Assembly: GCA_025267735.1 (NCBI GenBank)
Contig: CM046298.1
Location: forward strand, 25,799,866-25,863,865
Reading direction: 5' to 3'
Origin: Mactra quadrangularis
Lineage: Eukaryota; Mollusca; Bivalvia; Venerida; Mactridae
Length of the DNA stretch: 64,000 bases
Part shown: positions 35,001 to 43,808 of the stretch, piece after piece
How the letters are laid out: the number at the start of each line of letters is the position of its first letter
Position numbering within the stretch: the first letter of the stretch is position 1
The notes under the pieces: generated by a model
The model's input: only the letters and a program-made list of their open reading frames with translations
The model's database searches: none
Told to the model about the DNA's origin: nothing
Program-made: the position numbers and the translations under genes

Positions 35001-36007
35001 ACCTGACTTTATTGTTATGTTGGAATTGTGATTAAAACAAATGGTTTTTGTAATCAGTGAATTTTCAAGAGTGAAGGTCAGAATAGCTCAGTCGGTCAAA
35101 ATGACGTTTTTAGCTAGTGATTATACAAAATTACATTACTTCTTAAAATGATCTCGCGAACAATTTAGAATATACATGTAGCACCATTTTGTCAACATAA
35201 TTGTTCAATAAAATATATGGGCCATAAAGCTAAATGTTCTGCATCACAAACTACAAGCACATGTTTCATACCTGCTTGGCCACATGAACATATATTGTCC
35301 TCGCATGTTACGTCATATCCGGGTGGACATCTTTCCATTGTACAATCAGTCGGTCCCATACAATTCTCGGCAACGGCTGCCCCAACTAAAGTTGACAAAT
35401 ATAATAAATCAAATTTTACTATCAAACTTAAGCACCACTTAGATGAATGCATTCAGAAATGCTATACTATTTTAAGCTACATGTAAAACCTAGCTTATAG
35501 ACCAAGCCAAACCTAGCTCAGACTGTAGACCACAAGTCTATTGATCGAGGGGTAATATATTCGATTCCCGGTCGGGGCATTGGGCCATTTTCGTGGAGCA
35601 TGATCATGAAATAATTTCTATGGCCATTCTTCCTCCTTCCACTGATTCTAAATCATATATTACCAGTGTCAGGCGCTGACGGATGTATGCGCCTAGTAAC
35701 GTGTATAGGTCACAAATTGACTGAACGCTTTATTGTTATGACCTATACAAAATGGGTAGCTTAGGTGTTAAACCCAACCCTTCAATACAAGCAAAATTTA
35801 ATATGAACCTGAATAAAATCTTATATGTTAATTTTTTGAAGACGAGCGCCATTTCATGTAAGAATGATTTCTTTCAAACGGAATAGTAACAAAAAGTTTC
35901 GATCAAAATATCAATGTCAAACCATAGACATTAGTATGTCTATGTGTCAAACACACAACTGATAAAATCTCACCTCCAATAATGAAAATCAGTAGAATAG
36001 AGTTCAT
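23040..36007 (-). CDS. Small secreted cysteine-rich protein (cvSI-type inhibitor-like)
   Basis: Exons: 36007-35974, 35385-35272, 34334-34244 and 23208-23040, giving 135 aa; phases 1, 1 and 2 all agree. Exon 1 and the start of exon 2 encode a signal peptide, MNSILLIFIIGVGAAVA, cut before ENC. Module 1 (exon 2) has six Cys in a CMGPTDC...C...C...CSC pattern. Module 2 (exon 3) contains CSSSNDCSNLYGMCENNDK and HWYC. Module 3 (exon 4) contains GEPCPHAG, SPTDC and again ENNDKHWYC. The repeated ENNDKHWYC confirms the frame and the linkage of exons 3 and 4 across 11 kb. The C-x5-DC...C-x4-CxC spacing resembles bivalve serine-protease-inhibitor-like peptides; the target is unknown. Intron 3 holds the 9.7-kb LTR element in the same orientation. 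An AATAAA-like signal lies near 22417-22425. Confidence 0.75.
24302..25075 (-). repeat. 3' LTR of the retroelement
   Basis: 774 bp, the same length as the right LTR. The ends form an imperfect inverted repeat, TGTGGCACTATG and CATAGTGTTATA. Compared by eye with the right copy, only two substitutions were seen (about 24470 and 24548). It contains a short frame with a cysteine-containing tail (24965-24768) that is present in both LTRs and so belongs to the element, not to the host gene. Confidence 0.95.
25280..25545. repeat. Tandem repeat in the retroelement 3' untranslated region
   Basis: Variants of ACCACTGTGTAGTTGTACCATT (about 22-28 bp) repeat roughly ten times between the env stop and the polypurine tract. 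Unit length and sequence vary. The overlapping 69-codon minus frame is a by-product. Confidence 0.8.
25814..27796 (-). CDS. Envelope-like glycoprotein ORF of the LTR element
   Basis: 660 codons, intact. There is an N-terminal hydrophobic signal (MLTLLTLVYLW, from residue 13), a furin-type site RQKR at 128-131, then a hydrophobic SLLPFLGKIMSWVTG start of the downstream subunit. A helical region follows (about 150-240), and near the C-terminus lies a single transmembrane segment around 578-598 with a basic, cysteine-containing cytoplasmic tail. This layout matches F-type fusion envelopes of insect errantiviruses and baculovirus F proteins; the family call is by architecture and needs a profile search. 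An acceptor-like TGGATTACAG ends at 27779, so a spliced subgenomic mRNA starting at Met13 (27760) is likely. Role inferred: membrane fusion and possible cell-to-cell spread. Confidence 0.82.
   Translation of the reverse strand: MTLGLQVTDRRDMLTLLTLVYLWMATSHTFLIRDNVLFEKQNTISLTQDKWRLALTLDLTPYDDFVTQISDDSKNVERIVRETLTKYQGYRDNPHFAMTFKGLEQEVSRLTHSYLTLKSKFSNSKFMRQKRSLLPFLGKIMSWVTGVSTEDDINAVRRSVTHIASTQKSILHVIEDNLSILNVTRAATAENRDTINSIITSLEQFKVDLSKYEKEHLEIIKLTEFMQTYIRVEHLVQNFREIVSRGYTLYEHLNNQLNAAAMSHIGTNLVEPVELAGILKDIASMIPPTLRLPYSESNELWLYYKYMPCTGILMDNKIIIIIYIPVIETYQMYDIYQMTTIPMMFNATSKQTRTTIMANYDLDGAGLAINAQRTRFAILTVSELSECQLSGVPYCDFKSPLYSIANSKLCHIHLFTQNKEKTKLYCTKTVATSVPLPYAKSLMAGIWLVANSQETRFSLNCRQQTNLKIESLIAKAPTDIVRVPAGCIASSDTMTLTSHYVHKDNHNLDDTFLDDFRNNVKLSYPQLWSEFSMKLPNFTQIEIPKHLEQVKVMPMTRLIDTLADLRNTKSAGFTIHKEYYGVILVALLVVVIIGVFLFRKFRKYFGWPCRKCVRHKGARNETAYTVVYSKENEMEKTEVVKSAPPMNHNKVDHINLYPSI
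27991..30654 (-). CDS. Pol, 3' part: RT end, RNase H, integrase
   Basis: 887 codons. Residues 1-90 finish the RT thumb and connection (LGYIISAQGI, AFLGSANYFRR). RNase H follows at about 122-255, with Asp128 (YTDSSA), Glu178, Asp203 and Asp246 as the expected acidic residues. The integrase zinc domain has His387, His391, Cys421 and Cys424. The catalytic triad is Asp452, Asp512 and Glu548, with exactly 35 residues between the last two. A GPY/F-like module (RYTPFYRIVEKKSP) lies at about 677-690. The C-terminal 160 residues are a charged tail rich in S, D, E, K and R. All catalytic residues are present. The frame is offset by one base from the upstream pol frame at an A-run (30660-30663), so as sequenced the polyprotein is broken inside RT. 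Confidence 0.92.
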   Translation of the reverse strand: MDRMREHDLKLKLEKCSFMKPETAYLGYIISAQGIRPDPEKVAAIKNIPTPTSVKNVRAFLGSANYFRRALPGFSQLAEPLTELTKKHARFRWTPKCEDSFRAVKESLTAIPYLSHPDLSKPYIIYTDSSAYAVGAVLCQECEPEDSVLPNVKHERPIHYLSHKLSRTQRKWSTVEREAFAIKYALEKFDPYVHNSQVTIRTDHAPLKYLLESPMQNKKVQLWALAVSAYNAKIEYIKGTLNTCADLLSRVMHEDSVHEHESPDIDDGVDVPDNTLKVNVINTNAVDMRNVLNPRLDQPPPTDVPTLDLPDVDMAAEQSKDEKLGAIRDSLLNHDQNNGKNLQSKIYDTHYVIVDNILYFISEPQGDPILRLCIPTHLQRAVIENVHELGHSGADRLYDTLKTKYFWSNMYKQILKYVSECVTCQMRASNRTKTPIEETDVPNYPFAKVSMDISGPFKETLANNKYILAFVDHLTGWAECFALRRKTAENVAQILIDEIFTRHTAITQLVSDNGAEFSNEIVDYVNKQLNIMHIRTSFYNPQANSKVERYFRTLKDILSKVSTDDTWDAILPHAVCAYNVAPSQSTGYSPFFLLYGREPCLPLDTILKPRQRYVGEDPIKISLTLQHRAFKIAKSNILRAKRKRNDFANKDAPEVDFDVGQPVFVKNNARTSKLSHRYTPFYRIVEKKSPLTFVLRNVLDGSTLHSHARNMKRANLDWEVTNTKEVPAKNAKTRRPRKTTYEVPPSTSESEASEGTDDDLARTPIHVKRLKRERSDSSDSDASQVPLAEIQRKLLRKRRADERTNAKSPLMKLREQVERKRRKITVNPVPDAVSNGNEGTSDPEPMQIDHVGILETDPTPPDLPLADKNELKGLLKSFASLTLMAYR
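30638..32161 (-). CDS. Pol, 5' part: protease and RT palm
   Basis: 507 codons from the first Met. The frame is open further upstream into the gag stop region, as needed for frameshift expression. The aspartic protease motif VDTGAETTLL places the active Asp at residue 62. RT blocks include FCVDYRKLNKITKP, LDCRSGFWQI and the catalytic YVDD at about 481-484. After the YVDD segment the frame shifts and soon meets a stop at 30638; the homologous continuation is in the next ORF. The start at 32161 is only the first ATG. Reading from the TTTAAAC site at 32185 is the more likely route. Confidence 0.92.
   Translation of the reverse strand: MTNQATGESVNVNANKNEKYIYVNNFGKLACENAREINLTSNFAPMSCLLSLERRKLRALVDTGAETTLLHKRIYDTLSNKPKINKCDLRLKSVNGDDLIVLGTVNLVFKLGNVTIKYDFILVDGINKNVILGRDFLFKFGVRLYCDLKRMRIKDSYIPLEDDIRIHSLVRLKKEVNLRPETSSICLGMIKLDENFPPDDYEVMSVSSGFIASEPNLDVTPGIVNIAHDRTLPLLVVNNTGRHITLKRGCIIARVSKFNDQTSFSENDIKYCNNVTVDRDFISKIVCPDECRETVEQIVRRNRDVFATSDFELGHCKTVEMKIDTGDAPPVKTRPYFMPLNNRPIVEKALKDMLAAGIIERSSASYSSPIVLVTKKDQTKRFCVDYRKLNKITKPIAWPLPRIDEILALLGGCKYFTTLDCRSGFWQISVHPDSRPATSFSALGGLYQFRKTPYGLINSPAIFCKLMSIVLEGLEQFTLCYVDDCLIMSKTLEDHLKHIQNCYGPNA
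32141..32185 (-). promoter_or_regulatory. -1 ribosomal frameshift signal at the gag-pol junction
   Basis: On the element strand the heptamer TTTAAAC (32185-32179) is read in gag as T TTA AAC and is followed directly by the gag stop TAA (32178-32176). Six nucleotides later a hairpin begins: ACCGGTCGCTGAT pairs with ATCAGGCGACCGGT (one bulged G, five-base loop) over 32172-32141. Pol lies in the -1 frame and is open through the site. A slippery heptamer, 6-nt spacer and stable stem match the standard -1 frameshift arrangement of retroviruses. No expression data are available. Confidence 0.85.
32176..33135 (-). CDS. Gag protein of the LTR element
   Basis: 319 codons; Met6 (33120, in MAEATYLDA with a good ATG context) is the likely start. 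The central part (about 50-215) has the retrotransposon gag capsid layout, with FKKWIDDVERKG and TWSAMKTELQSRFG. Two zinc knuckles of the CCHC type, C-x2-C-x4-H-x4-C, are at residues 250-263 and 286-299. Gag packages the RNA genome and forms the particle. The stop TAA directly follows the slippery heptamer, so a fraction of ribosomes should continue into pol. No break is seen. Confidence 0.92.
   Translation of the reverse strand: MLSDTMAEATYLDAIYKRVEQNAVQIEANNAKMDQYREQLTRHTFSPHIATYTGNPKAFKKWIDDVERKGLVDGVNDQAVRLIAYSSCEGTVAHFIKRYLQETPEGTWSAMKTELQSRFGAVNDAMSKSDKLNKAKQKKDESVQVFCERLLKLSAEANEGKPGGNPAIESQAIDRFIDGVNNETIRYKLMKRYPYSSMKDALAIALNVQTITQRYKDKTGHEYHKGMGTSASSNPEPMQVGQIRPTSYKCQLCDRKGHTAKYCRKSTNTGKINAIQRTHQPTNIVCWKCGKTGHVRANCTSKDEGRRRPVNGPTSGRLN
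33226..33242 (-). other. Candidate primer-binding site
   Basis: TGGTGCCGTGTGACTGG begins 10 bases inside the 5' LTR and starts with TGG, complementary to the CCA end of a tRNA. The cognate tRNA could not be assigned. Confidence 0.5.
33253..34026 (-). repeat. 5' LTR of the retroelement
   Basis: 774 bp, nearly identical to the left LTR. It is followed on the outside by the target duplication CATG (34027-34030). Confidence 0.95.
35513..35790 (+). mobile_element. tRNA-derived SINE copy
   Basis: It shares with the 21363 copy the tRNA-like head (AGCTCAG, GATCGAGGGG, TTCGATTCCC), the body phrase CATGATCATGAAATAATTTC, the ACTGATTCTAAATCATATA segment and the GTTAAACCCAACC tail. It lies in intron 1 of the cysteine-rich gene. 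Confidence 0.75.
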
Positions 36008-36235
36008 GGTGTTGTTGTAGGATTGTGGATAATGATCTGATAAACTAGTTTTGTAAATTTATATTATATACTCATATATGTGTCTTTCGTCAAAGATAAG
36101 ACTTACTTTTGGTCTACTATATGTAGATCCATGTGTGGAGTGAATGGAATGATGTAATAAATGAACAATCGAGGTTCCCAAATTTGGTCAGGTTTTTAAA
36201 ACCCCGTTATTCATTAGCAGTTCATTGAGAATATT

Positions 36236-36402
36236 TTACTTTGTATTGTATTGTATTGTATTGTATTGTATTGTATTGTATTGTATTGTATTGTATTGTA
36301 TTGTATTGTATTGTATTGTATTGTATTGTATTGTATTGTATTGTATTGTATTGTATTGTATTGCATTGCATTGCATTGCATTGCATTGCATTGTATTGCA
36401 TT
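36236..36402. repeat. TTGTA then TTGCA pentanucleotide microsatellite
   Basis: About 25 TTGTA units (36240-36360) are followed by TTGCA units (36361-36392). On the complement this is TACAA/TGCAA, the same NNCAA family as the array at 20925. It lies just upstream of the signal-peptide exon of the cysteine-rich gene. Confidence 0.95.
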
Positions 36403-36449
36403 TGGTATTGTACATGTTTGTATATAATATAACTCGATAAAAATCTATG

Positions 36450-36540
36450 GTCCGCACTGAGACTCGAACCCACGACCTCTCAACTTCTCAAGACGTAAGC
36501 AGACACTACCCTGTTGCCATTAAAGACTAGCTATAAAAGG
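36450..36540 (-). mobile_element. Decayed tRNA-like SINE head
   Basis: The minus strand reads AATGGCAACAGGGTAGTGTC, then GAGGTCGTGGGTTCGAGTCT, an A-box/B-box arrangement of a tRNA. There is no intact cloverleaf. A plus-strand relative is at about 45472-45525. Confidence 0.45.
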
Positions 36541-37239
36541 CAATGGAGTACAAGTGCCGTATTATACTTTTACTCCACATATGTGTCATGTTTTACTTAT
36601 ATTGATTTTTTTCTATTTTGTGTACCAAAGAAACGTATGCTCGCCTGAAGCCATTTATGGCATATGGGCGAGCCTGAGGAACACACATCATATCACCAAA
36701 GGAATGTAATTACTGATCTAAATTCCCTCTGAATGGAAAAAAATGGAATAAACCGAGCAACATAAAACTTATATTGACTTTAACAAGGGTATGTTTCTGT
36801 ACTAATATAACTATTCAATTCATTCGTATATTTCTTGTCATTTGAATTCTTGATCAACAAAGACGTAATTTTAACAAATACAAGATATATCTTTTAGAAG
36901 TGGTTTAAATCCCATCCAAAATCTACCCTGTTGTTTCTCTGAGTAAGAAATTCTACCATACTAGCTCAGTACTGGGGTACAAGGGAGCAGACTCGAAAGT
37001 GATTGAACTAAGTTGTTAGAACTTGTTACATATCGAGCTTACATAAATAAGAACAGCAGTACAATAGAGGTAAACCTGACTTTTGTATACAGCTACACCC
37101 TTGACATTGAATCATAAATAGGTTAACCATTGCGTCAAAAATACGTAACGTTCTAAATTAAGAAAATGTTATCTCAAGGTTGAATGAAAACAATTTTCAT
37201 TAAGAAAAACAGAACATGTACATTTTTTTATCTTTTTTT
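36541..37239. other. Intergenic DNA, no gene seen
   Basis: It contains a degraded copy of the dispersed repeat listed at 1430 (about 36895-36970) but no exon or bounded element. Confidence 0.45.
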
Positions 37240-39375
37240 ACAGTGTCATTCCAATGACAACAAAATAACAATGTAGCTGTCTTCTTTTTAATACCAAATA
37301 AACAATGTAGCTGTCTTTTCCTTAATATCAAATTAGCAATGTAGCTGAATTTTCTATAATACCAATTTTGCAATGAAGCTGTCCTCTCCTTAATACTAAA
37401 ATAGCAGAGTAGCTGCATTTTCCTTATTACCAAATAAACAGTGTAGCTGTCTTTTCTCATCTTAATATCAAAATAGCAATGCAGCTGTTTTCCTCAATAT
37501 CAAAAACAGCAATGTAGCTGTCTTTTTCTTAAAATCAAATAAACAATGTAGCTGTCTTTTCCTTAATAACAAAAAAGCAATGTACTTGTCGTTTTCTTAA
37601 TACCAAATTAACAATGTAGCTGTCTTTTCCTTAATATCAAAAATAGCAATGTAGCTGTCTTTTCCTTAATATCAAATAAACATTGTAGCTGTATTTTCCT
37701 TAATATCAAAATAGCAATGTAGCTATTTTCTCCTTAATACCATTTTAGCAAAGTAGCTGCATTCTTTTAATATTATATACGCTGTAAAGCTGTCTTCTCC
37801 TTAATATCAAAGCAGCAATGTAGCTGTCTTTTCCTTAATACCCAATAAACAATCCAGCTGTCTCCTCCTTAATATCAAATCAACAATGTAGCTCTTTTCC
37901 TTATACCAAATAAACAATGTAGCTGTCTTCTCCTTAATATCAAATCAACAATGTAGCTCTTTTTTATTTATACCAAATAAACAATGTAGCTGTCTTCTGC
38001 TTAATATCAAATCAACAATGTAGCTCTTTTCTTAATACCAAATAAACAATGTAGCTGTCTTCTCCTTAATATCAAATCAACAATGTAGCTCTTTTCTTAA
38101 TACCAAATAAACAATTAATGTAGCTGTCTTTTTCTTAATATCAAAAACAATGTAGCTGTAATTTCCTTATACCAAATAAACAATGTAGCTGTTATTTCCT
38201 TATACCAAATAAACAATGAACATGTAACTGTCTTTTCTTTAGTATCAAAATAGCAATGTAGCTGTCTTTCCTTAGTACCAAATAAACAATGTAGCTATTT
38301 TCTCCTTAGTACTAAATTATCAATGTAGCTGCATTTTTTAAAAATATTAAATAAGCTGTGTAGCTGCCTTTTCCTATATTTAAAATTAGCTGTGTAGCTG
38401 CATTTTCCTTGACATCAAATTAGCAGTGCTGCTGCATTTTCCTTAATACCCCAAAACAATTTAGCTGTCTTCTCCTTAATACTCTATTAGCAATGTAGCT
38501 GTAGCTGTAGCTATCTAAGCAGCAATGCAGCTGTGTTTTCCCTAATACCCAATAAACAATGTAGCTGTTTTCTCCTTACCAAATTACAAATGTAGCTGTC
38601 TCTTCCTTAATATCATAACAGCAATGTAGCTGTCTTTTCATTTTTATCAAATCATCAATTTAGCTGTTTTTCTGAATACCAATTAAAAGATGTAGCTGTC
38701 TTTTCCTGAATACCAAATAAAAAAAATGTAGCTGTATTTTCGTTAATATCAAAATAGCAATGTAGCTGTATTTTCGTTAATATCAAAATGGCAATGTAGC
38801 TGTCTTTTCCTTATACCAAATTAGCAATGTAGCTGTCTCTTCCATAATATCAAAGCAGCAATGTAGCTGTCTTTTCCTTAATACCCAATAAACAATCCAG
38901 CTGTCTTCTCCTTAATATCAAATCAACAATGTAGCTCTTTTCCTTATACCAAATAAACAATCCAGCTGTCTTCTCCTTAATATCAAAGCAGCAATGTAGC
39001 TGTCTTTTCCTTAATATCCAATAAACAATCCAGCTGTCTCCTCCTTAATATCAAATCAACAATGTAGCTCTTTTCCTTATACCAAATAAACAATCCAGCT
39101 GTCTTCTCCTTAATATCAAATCAACAATGTAGCTCTTTTCCTTATACCTAATAAACAATCCAGCTGTCTTCTCCTTAATATCAAATCAACAATGTAGCTC
39201 TTTTCCTTTTACCAAATAAACAATGTACATGTAACTGTCTTTTCTTTAGTATCAAAATAGCAATGTAGCTGTCTTTCCTTAATATCAAATTAGCCATGTA
39301 GCTGTCTTTTCCTTAATTTCAAATTAGCAATGCAGCAGTCTTTTCCTTTACAACCAAATAACATAGCTTCTGTCT
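37240..39375. repeat. Minisatellite of about 33 bp over 2.1 kb
   Basis: Roughly 60 diverged copies of a unit containing CAATGTAGCTGTCTTTTCCTTAATA and CAAATAA. Local higher-order blocks exist: near 37860-38130 and 38880-39220 two-unit pairs alternate between GTAGCTCTTTTC and CCAGCTGTC forms. No coding function is seen. Confidence 0.92.
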
Positions 39376-40260
39376 GTTTTTGTACCAAATTACATGGTAT
39401 GTATTTACTAGTTTTGTAAGCAACATCATAAAAAACAGCAAACATTTATATTAATATCAAAAACACTGACTTTATTGATCATTATAAATACAGACAAAAA
39501 CAAAATATAATTTCAATTATACATATATTGTTTAATAATGATATGTGTTTTGTAATTTTATCAAATCATACAAAATTGCAAAATAAATATAAATGATTTT
39601 GTAACCAAATACATTAAAATAATATCATGTTTAAATATTGTTAATTATAAGTACCCCACCCATATCACACTTTGCATATCACAGTTCAAACGTATATAAT
39701 ATATACAAGTACAATGTCATAATAATTAAATATATATAATATATATGTAATAACAATATATCATTTTTCATACCAACAAATATATAAGCTAGCAAATAAA
39801 GGATTTGTGCAATGACACAAAGATAAAGTAAAAAGAAAACACAAAAAAACATGTCTACTGTTTAGCTCATGCCTACTGTTAAGCTCACAAGCAATAACTC
39901 AACAACGTAATGCAATATATGGAAGTAATGCAATGAATGGTGTTTTATTGTTGCTTTTTGTGCTACTTGTAACTCGTACATCAAGTTACACCAAGCATGA
40001 TAATCTGAGTTCCCTTTCTTGATATTGAAACATGAATAAAATGTTCATTAATTAAAATCTAATAGGAAAATGATACTGTACATACTTATTCAATCAAATA
40101 ATTTGGAGATAAAATAATATACACAAAATTCAATTCAAAATAGTTAAACATTATAAATACATAAATATTTAAAATAAACAACATCAATAGCAAGCATGGT
40201 AGAGATGGACTACTAGGTATTTAGGTTTTAAAAAATCTGACCTTTTTGTACCTAGTACAA
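39376..40260. other. AT-rich intergenic DNA, no gene seen
   Basis: Only low-complexity AT sequence and short frames were found. Confidence 0.5.
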
Positions 40261-40263
40261 TGC

Positions 40264-40652
40264 ATTGGGTGCGTTCAGAGTTATACCACTGGTAACTGAT
40301 GGTATCAGTGGTAACCATCGGTAAAAATTGGTAACAATTGGTATACCGAAGGCAAAGTAATTGGTAACCAATTCTCCCACGACCCTATAAGTGAGGTAGC
40401 TTTGGTAGCCTCGTTTTGATTCAAGTCATGATGGCGGCAACACTAAGAATTTCATTTATTTATATACTAAGGTACCGTTGGTTACCATTGGCAGCAATAT
40501 GCTACCATATACTACTATTATTACCAATATTACCTAAGTTCGTTCAGAATTAATTGGCAACCAATGGTATGTTTGGTAACATTCAGTAACTTATGGTAAC
40601 CCTTGGTAATTCTACTTGATACCAGCTGGGAGAACCCTGAACGTACCCAGTG
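40264..40652. mobile_element. Miniature TIR element rich in GGTAAC motifs
   Basis: The ends CATTGGGTGCGTTCAGAGTT (left) and the complement of AACCCTGAACGTACCCAGTG (right) match at 17 of 20 positions. The interior is packed with GGTAAC/GTTACC and GGTACC-like motifs in both orientations. It is non-coding, about 385 bp, and the target duplication is unclear. Confidence 0.65.
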
Positions 40653-42050
40653 ATATGGACCCTGTTTGTATAAGGTCATTGGTATTGACAATTCAATTTG
40701 GTAAAACAATATTATTCATTAAAATAAATGAAATATACTTATACATGGTTTGATGAAAGTGTTAGAAGAAATTCAGACCTTACAATAATAAATTGTGTAC
40801 ATGTATATGATATAATACAGTATAATGTACAAGTGTCCATCTATAATAAAAATATCAATGATGGTACAATATGACTTTCTTGTTTCCATAGTTACTGCAT
40901 CATGATAAAATCAATGAATATAATACGAAACGTTATAGAGAAATTCTATACTAAATGTAAGTATAACATTTTTTTAAATAAATCTAAGCTAATAAGGCAA
41001 ATGACTCACATAAACATCAAATATCCTAGGACTCAGTTTTATTGAAGGAAATTAATAATTATATACCAATGAGGTAGTGATAATATGGAAGAATGAGATT
41101 TCTAACTTGAACATATTTACACTAAAAATATAAAATTATGATGATAATGAGAGTTAGTCAAGTCATATATTTAATATTGTATAGACATTATTTTTAAAAC
41201 TCTGCCAAAGTTTTTCTTGGCAATGGGTGTAGAGATTATGCCAATAAAATTTTGAATTTGACATGAATTGACCGAAATTCTGAGGACTGGAAATTGATTA
41301 TTATATATTATTGAATATCACAAAGTATATTCTGAGTGCAATATGACTATTTTGAAAAAAATGCACCAAAAACTGTAGACCATAATAATTATGCTTTCTT
41401 GATCTTCAAGTCAGTGACTTTTGTAGAAAAAAAATTCTAATTTTTTTATTAACTCTAATCGGCTATTTGATTTACAATTGTTAAACATTATATTCTTGAA
41501 TCAAACTGTTATGTTTATATAATATAATATGATATTGATATGTAAGTTAAAACTATATGCATAAAATATATTTTGACGTACATTGACATTTTGCCTAAAA
41601 TACATGAATGAATAATATCTGTAATTATAATATTCCAAGAAACAAAAAAGTAAACTCATCAAACTTGCAAACTTTATAAATAAACAGTATATGAATAGTA
41701 GATAGCATTAATAAAACCTTTCTGTTTTGACCTACAATGTTTTCTGTCACAATTTTTTTCGTGAAAAGGTTCACTGGATTACATTTTTTTCCATGAAAAC
41801 AACTGAAATGGCAAACCATGTCAATTACTAACAATAAGGCATCATAAAATACAATAATGATTTCATAATAAATATTTGGAAGACGTTTAAAAACTGGTCT
41901 TAAAAAGAATACTTATTCAATAACATCATACTGAATATGCTTCAAGGAATACATATTGTATCAAGTTTTTCAACATTTCATCAGGATATCAAACATTTTA
42001 CATTATACATAAATGCTTTTATTATACAGTTTCATGAAATTTGATTAATT
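40653..42050. other. AT-rich intergenic DNA, no gene seen
   Basis: No exon or bounded element was recognised. Confidence 0.45.
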
Positions 42051-42055
42051 TCAAT

Positions 42056-42210
42056 TATAAAGACTATCACGGTTATTGCAAGTCCTGTTATTTTTGACAA
42101 TTTTCAAGTCCAAAATGCTTAATTTGAGAAGATGAAGGAACCTTTATTAAAACCATTCCACTTTAAGAAAATTATTCTGATGGTCAAAATAGTGGAACTT
42201 TACTGTATAT
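42056..42210. mobile_element. TA-flanked miniature element fragment, relative of 50250-50415
   Basis: It shares TATAAAGAC, CACGGTTATTG, TTTTTGACAATT and the right end ATAGTGGAACTTTACTGTAT with the element at 50250-50415. Its left end is missing. Confidence 0.55.
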
Positions 42211-42227
42211 AGTATATACACACAGTC

Positions 42228-42647
42228 TAGGGCTGTAACGATTCACCGATGCATCGTGAGATCGTATTTGTGACTGTCCGATACGGGTGTATCCAATCGC
42301 GTCCTAAAAATCGCGATTCAAAAGGCCCTTTACAAGAAATCAGTGAAAAACAAAATATACTATATATCTATAGCATTTAACTTGCAATTGCAATCTTTAC
42401 AGTTTACTTCTTATTCTCAATTGTCATTAAACAAAGATAACATTTGTTTTGTTGATTTTAGTATGTGCTAAGTAAGGGTAATTAATAACTTTGTTAATTT
42501 TAGGATTGTTTGATAAAAATATCATAATTTGTCAATGCATTCATACCAAATTTACAATTTAAATCGTATTGCGATTAATATCGTAATCGCAAGGCATATA
42601 TCGTGATACGTATCGTAACGCGACCTTGGCCAAGATATGCTGCCCTA
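42228..42647. mobile_element. hAT-like miniature element (420 bp)
   Basis: It starts TAGGGCTGTAACGAT and ends CTGCCCTA. The 8-bp flanks are ACACAGTC and ATACAGTC (7 of 8 identical). The interior has CGATGCATCG / CGATACG-type motifs in both orientations. It is non-coding. Confidence 0.7.
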
Positions 42648-42649
42648 AT

Positions 42650-42830
42650 ACAGTCTAACCTGTACTAAGCAGTCATTCAAGGGAAGTACACAAACTGAAT
42701 GGTTCAAACAAGTGGTTGTGTAATACATGTACAATGTTTAGTCAAAATTAAATTGTGAGATTTTGGTTCGTGGTTGTTTAAGCCAGTATTTTCCTATAGT
42801 AACAACTGCTATCTCAAGTTTGACTGTATA
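42650..42830. mobile_element. TA-flanked miniature element (about 180 bp)
   Basis: Ends CAGTCTAACCTG and CAAGTTTGACTG are inverted copies with two mismatches, flanked by TA on both sides. The neighbouring hAT-like element has used its first bases as target. Confidence 0.6.
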
Positions 42831-43808
42831 CCTCTACCAAGACCAATGTATGTGATATAATCAGAAAAAATAATTATTAAACAAAAATATTTAAGAAATG
42901 AACAAATACAAAATCAATGTCAGATCTATATAAGCTGATATAAAATGTATGTTTTGGGTTAAAACAGGCAAGATCTAATTCACATAAAAAATGGTAAAAA
43001 TAGCCATTAAAGTCAATGTTTGTATATAAATATTTCCATGTACCTATATAAGTAAGTATGATTTCAAAATAACAAGTCTTGATAAAAACGAGGTCAAAAT
43101 AAAAACAAGTCTGTTCTTAATACCTTTAAAGCAAACATTGATAAGATATATATTTGTAAACACTGTTAAGAATAGTAGATTGTATACTGTTCGCAATTTT
43201 CATTGTAACTAAAATAGTCACTATAAATGAACTGGACTTGTTAGTTCTTTCAGATGTATTCAGTTTATTTTTACATCCATTTCACACTAATGCAGTAACT
43301 GACAATAAAATCAGGTCATTTTAATAATTTTAAAGGTAATGTTGCAAGTTTTTGATTAATCCAAAAACAGAAGTTCTAGCAATAATTTCAGGGCGATGTG
43401 AACAAACTAGTAACAATGTTGAAATATTCGTAGTCTTAGTCTAATTATTCTAAATTTCTCTTTCCCGGTATTCCAAATCTCAATTTGACATTTCTTTTCC
43501 CAGTCTCTCTGTTCCATGTTCTTTTTTCCGTATTCCAAGTCTTTTTTTTCCTAATTCCATGAAGTCAGTCCTACTTTTCAATCGTATGTAAACTTACTTT
43601 TTCACAAATTTTCTAGGGTTTAATTTGAATTTTTCTTTCCCTATTTCCTGTCCTATTTAAACTATCCAGATTTCTTTAAACTGTCCACTTTAATTTAAAC
43701 TTTCCTTTACACAATTCCTGGGTTTTACTAGAACTTTATTTCTCTAATTTCCAGGTTATTATCAAATTCCCATTTTCTCTAATTTCTAGTCCTATTAAAA
43801 CTGTTAGT
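42831..43808. other. Downstream of the RasGEF stop: probable 3' UTR
   Basis: Minus-strand sequence following the RasGEF stop at 43809. There are no further exons. A polyadenylation site could not be fixed. Confidence 0.4.

Noticed and set aside
36450..36540. Possible tRNA gene on the minus strand
   Set aside because: A and B boxes are visible, but no complete cloverleaf or acceptor stem; related fragments elsewhere point to SINE remains.
37200..39420. Regular spacing of the 33-bp array considered as a CRISPR-like array
   Set aside because: Units are contiguous and diverged without unique spacers, and the context is a eukaryotic genome.
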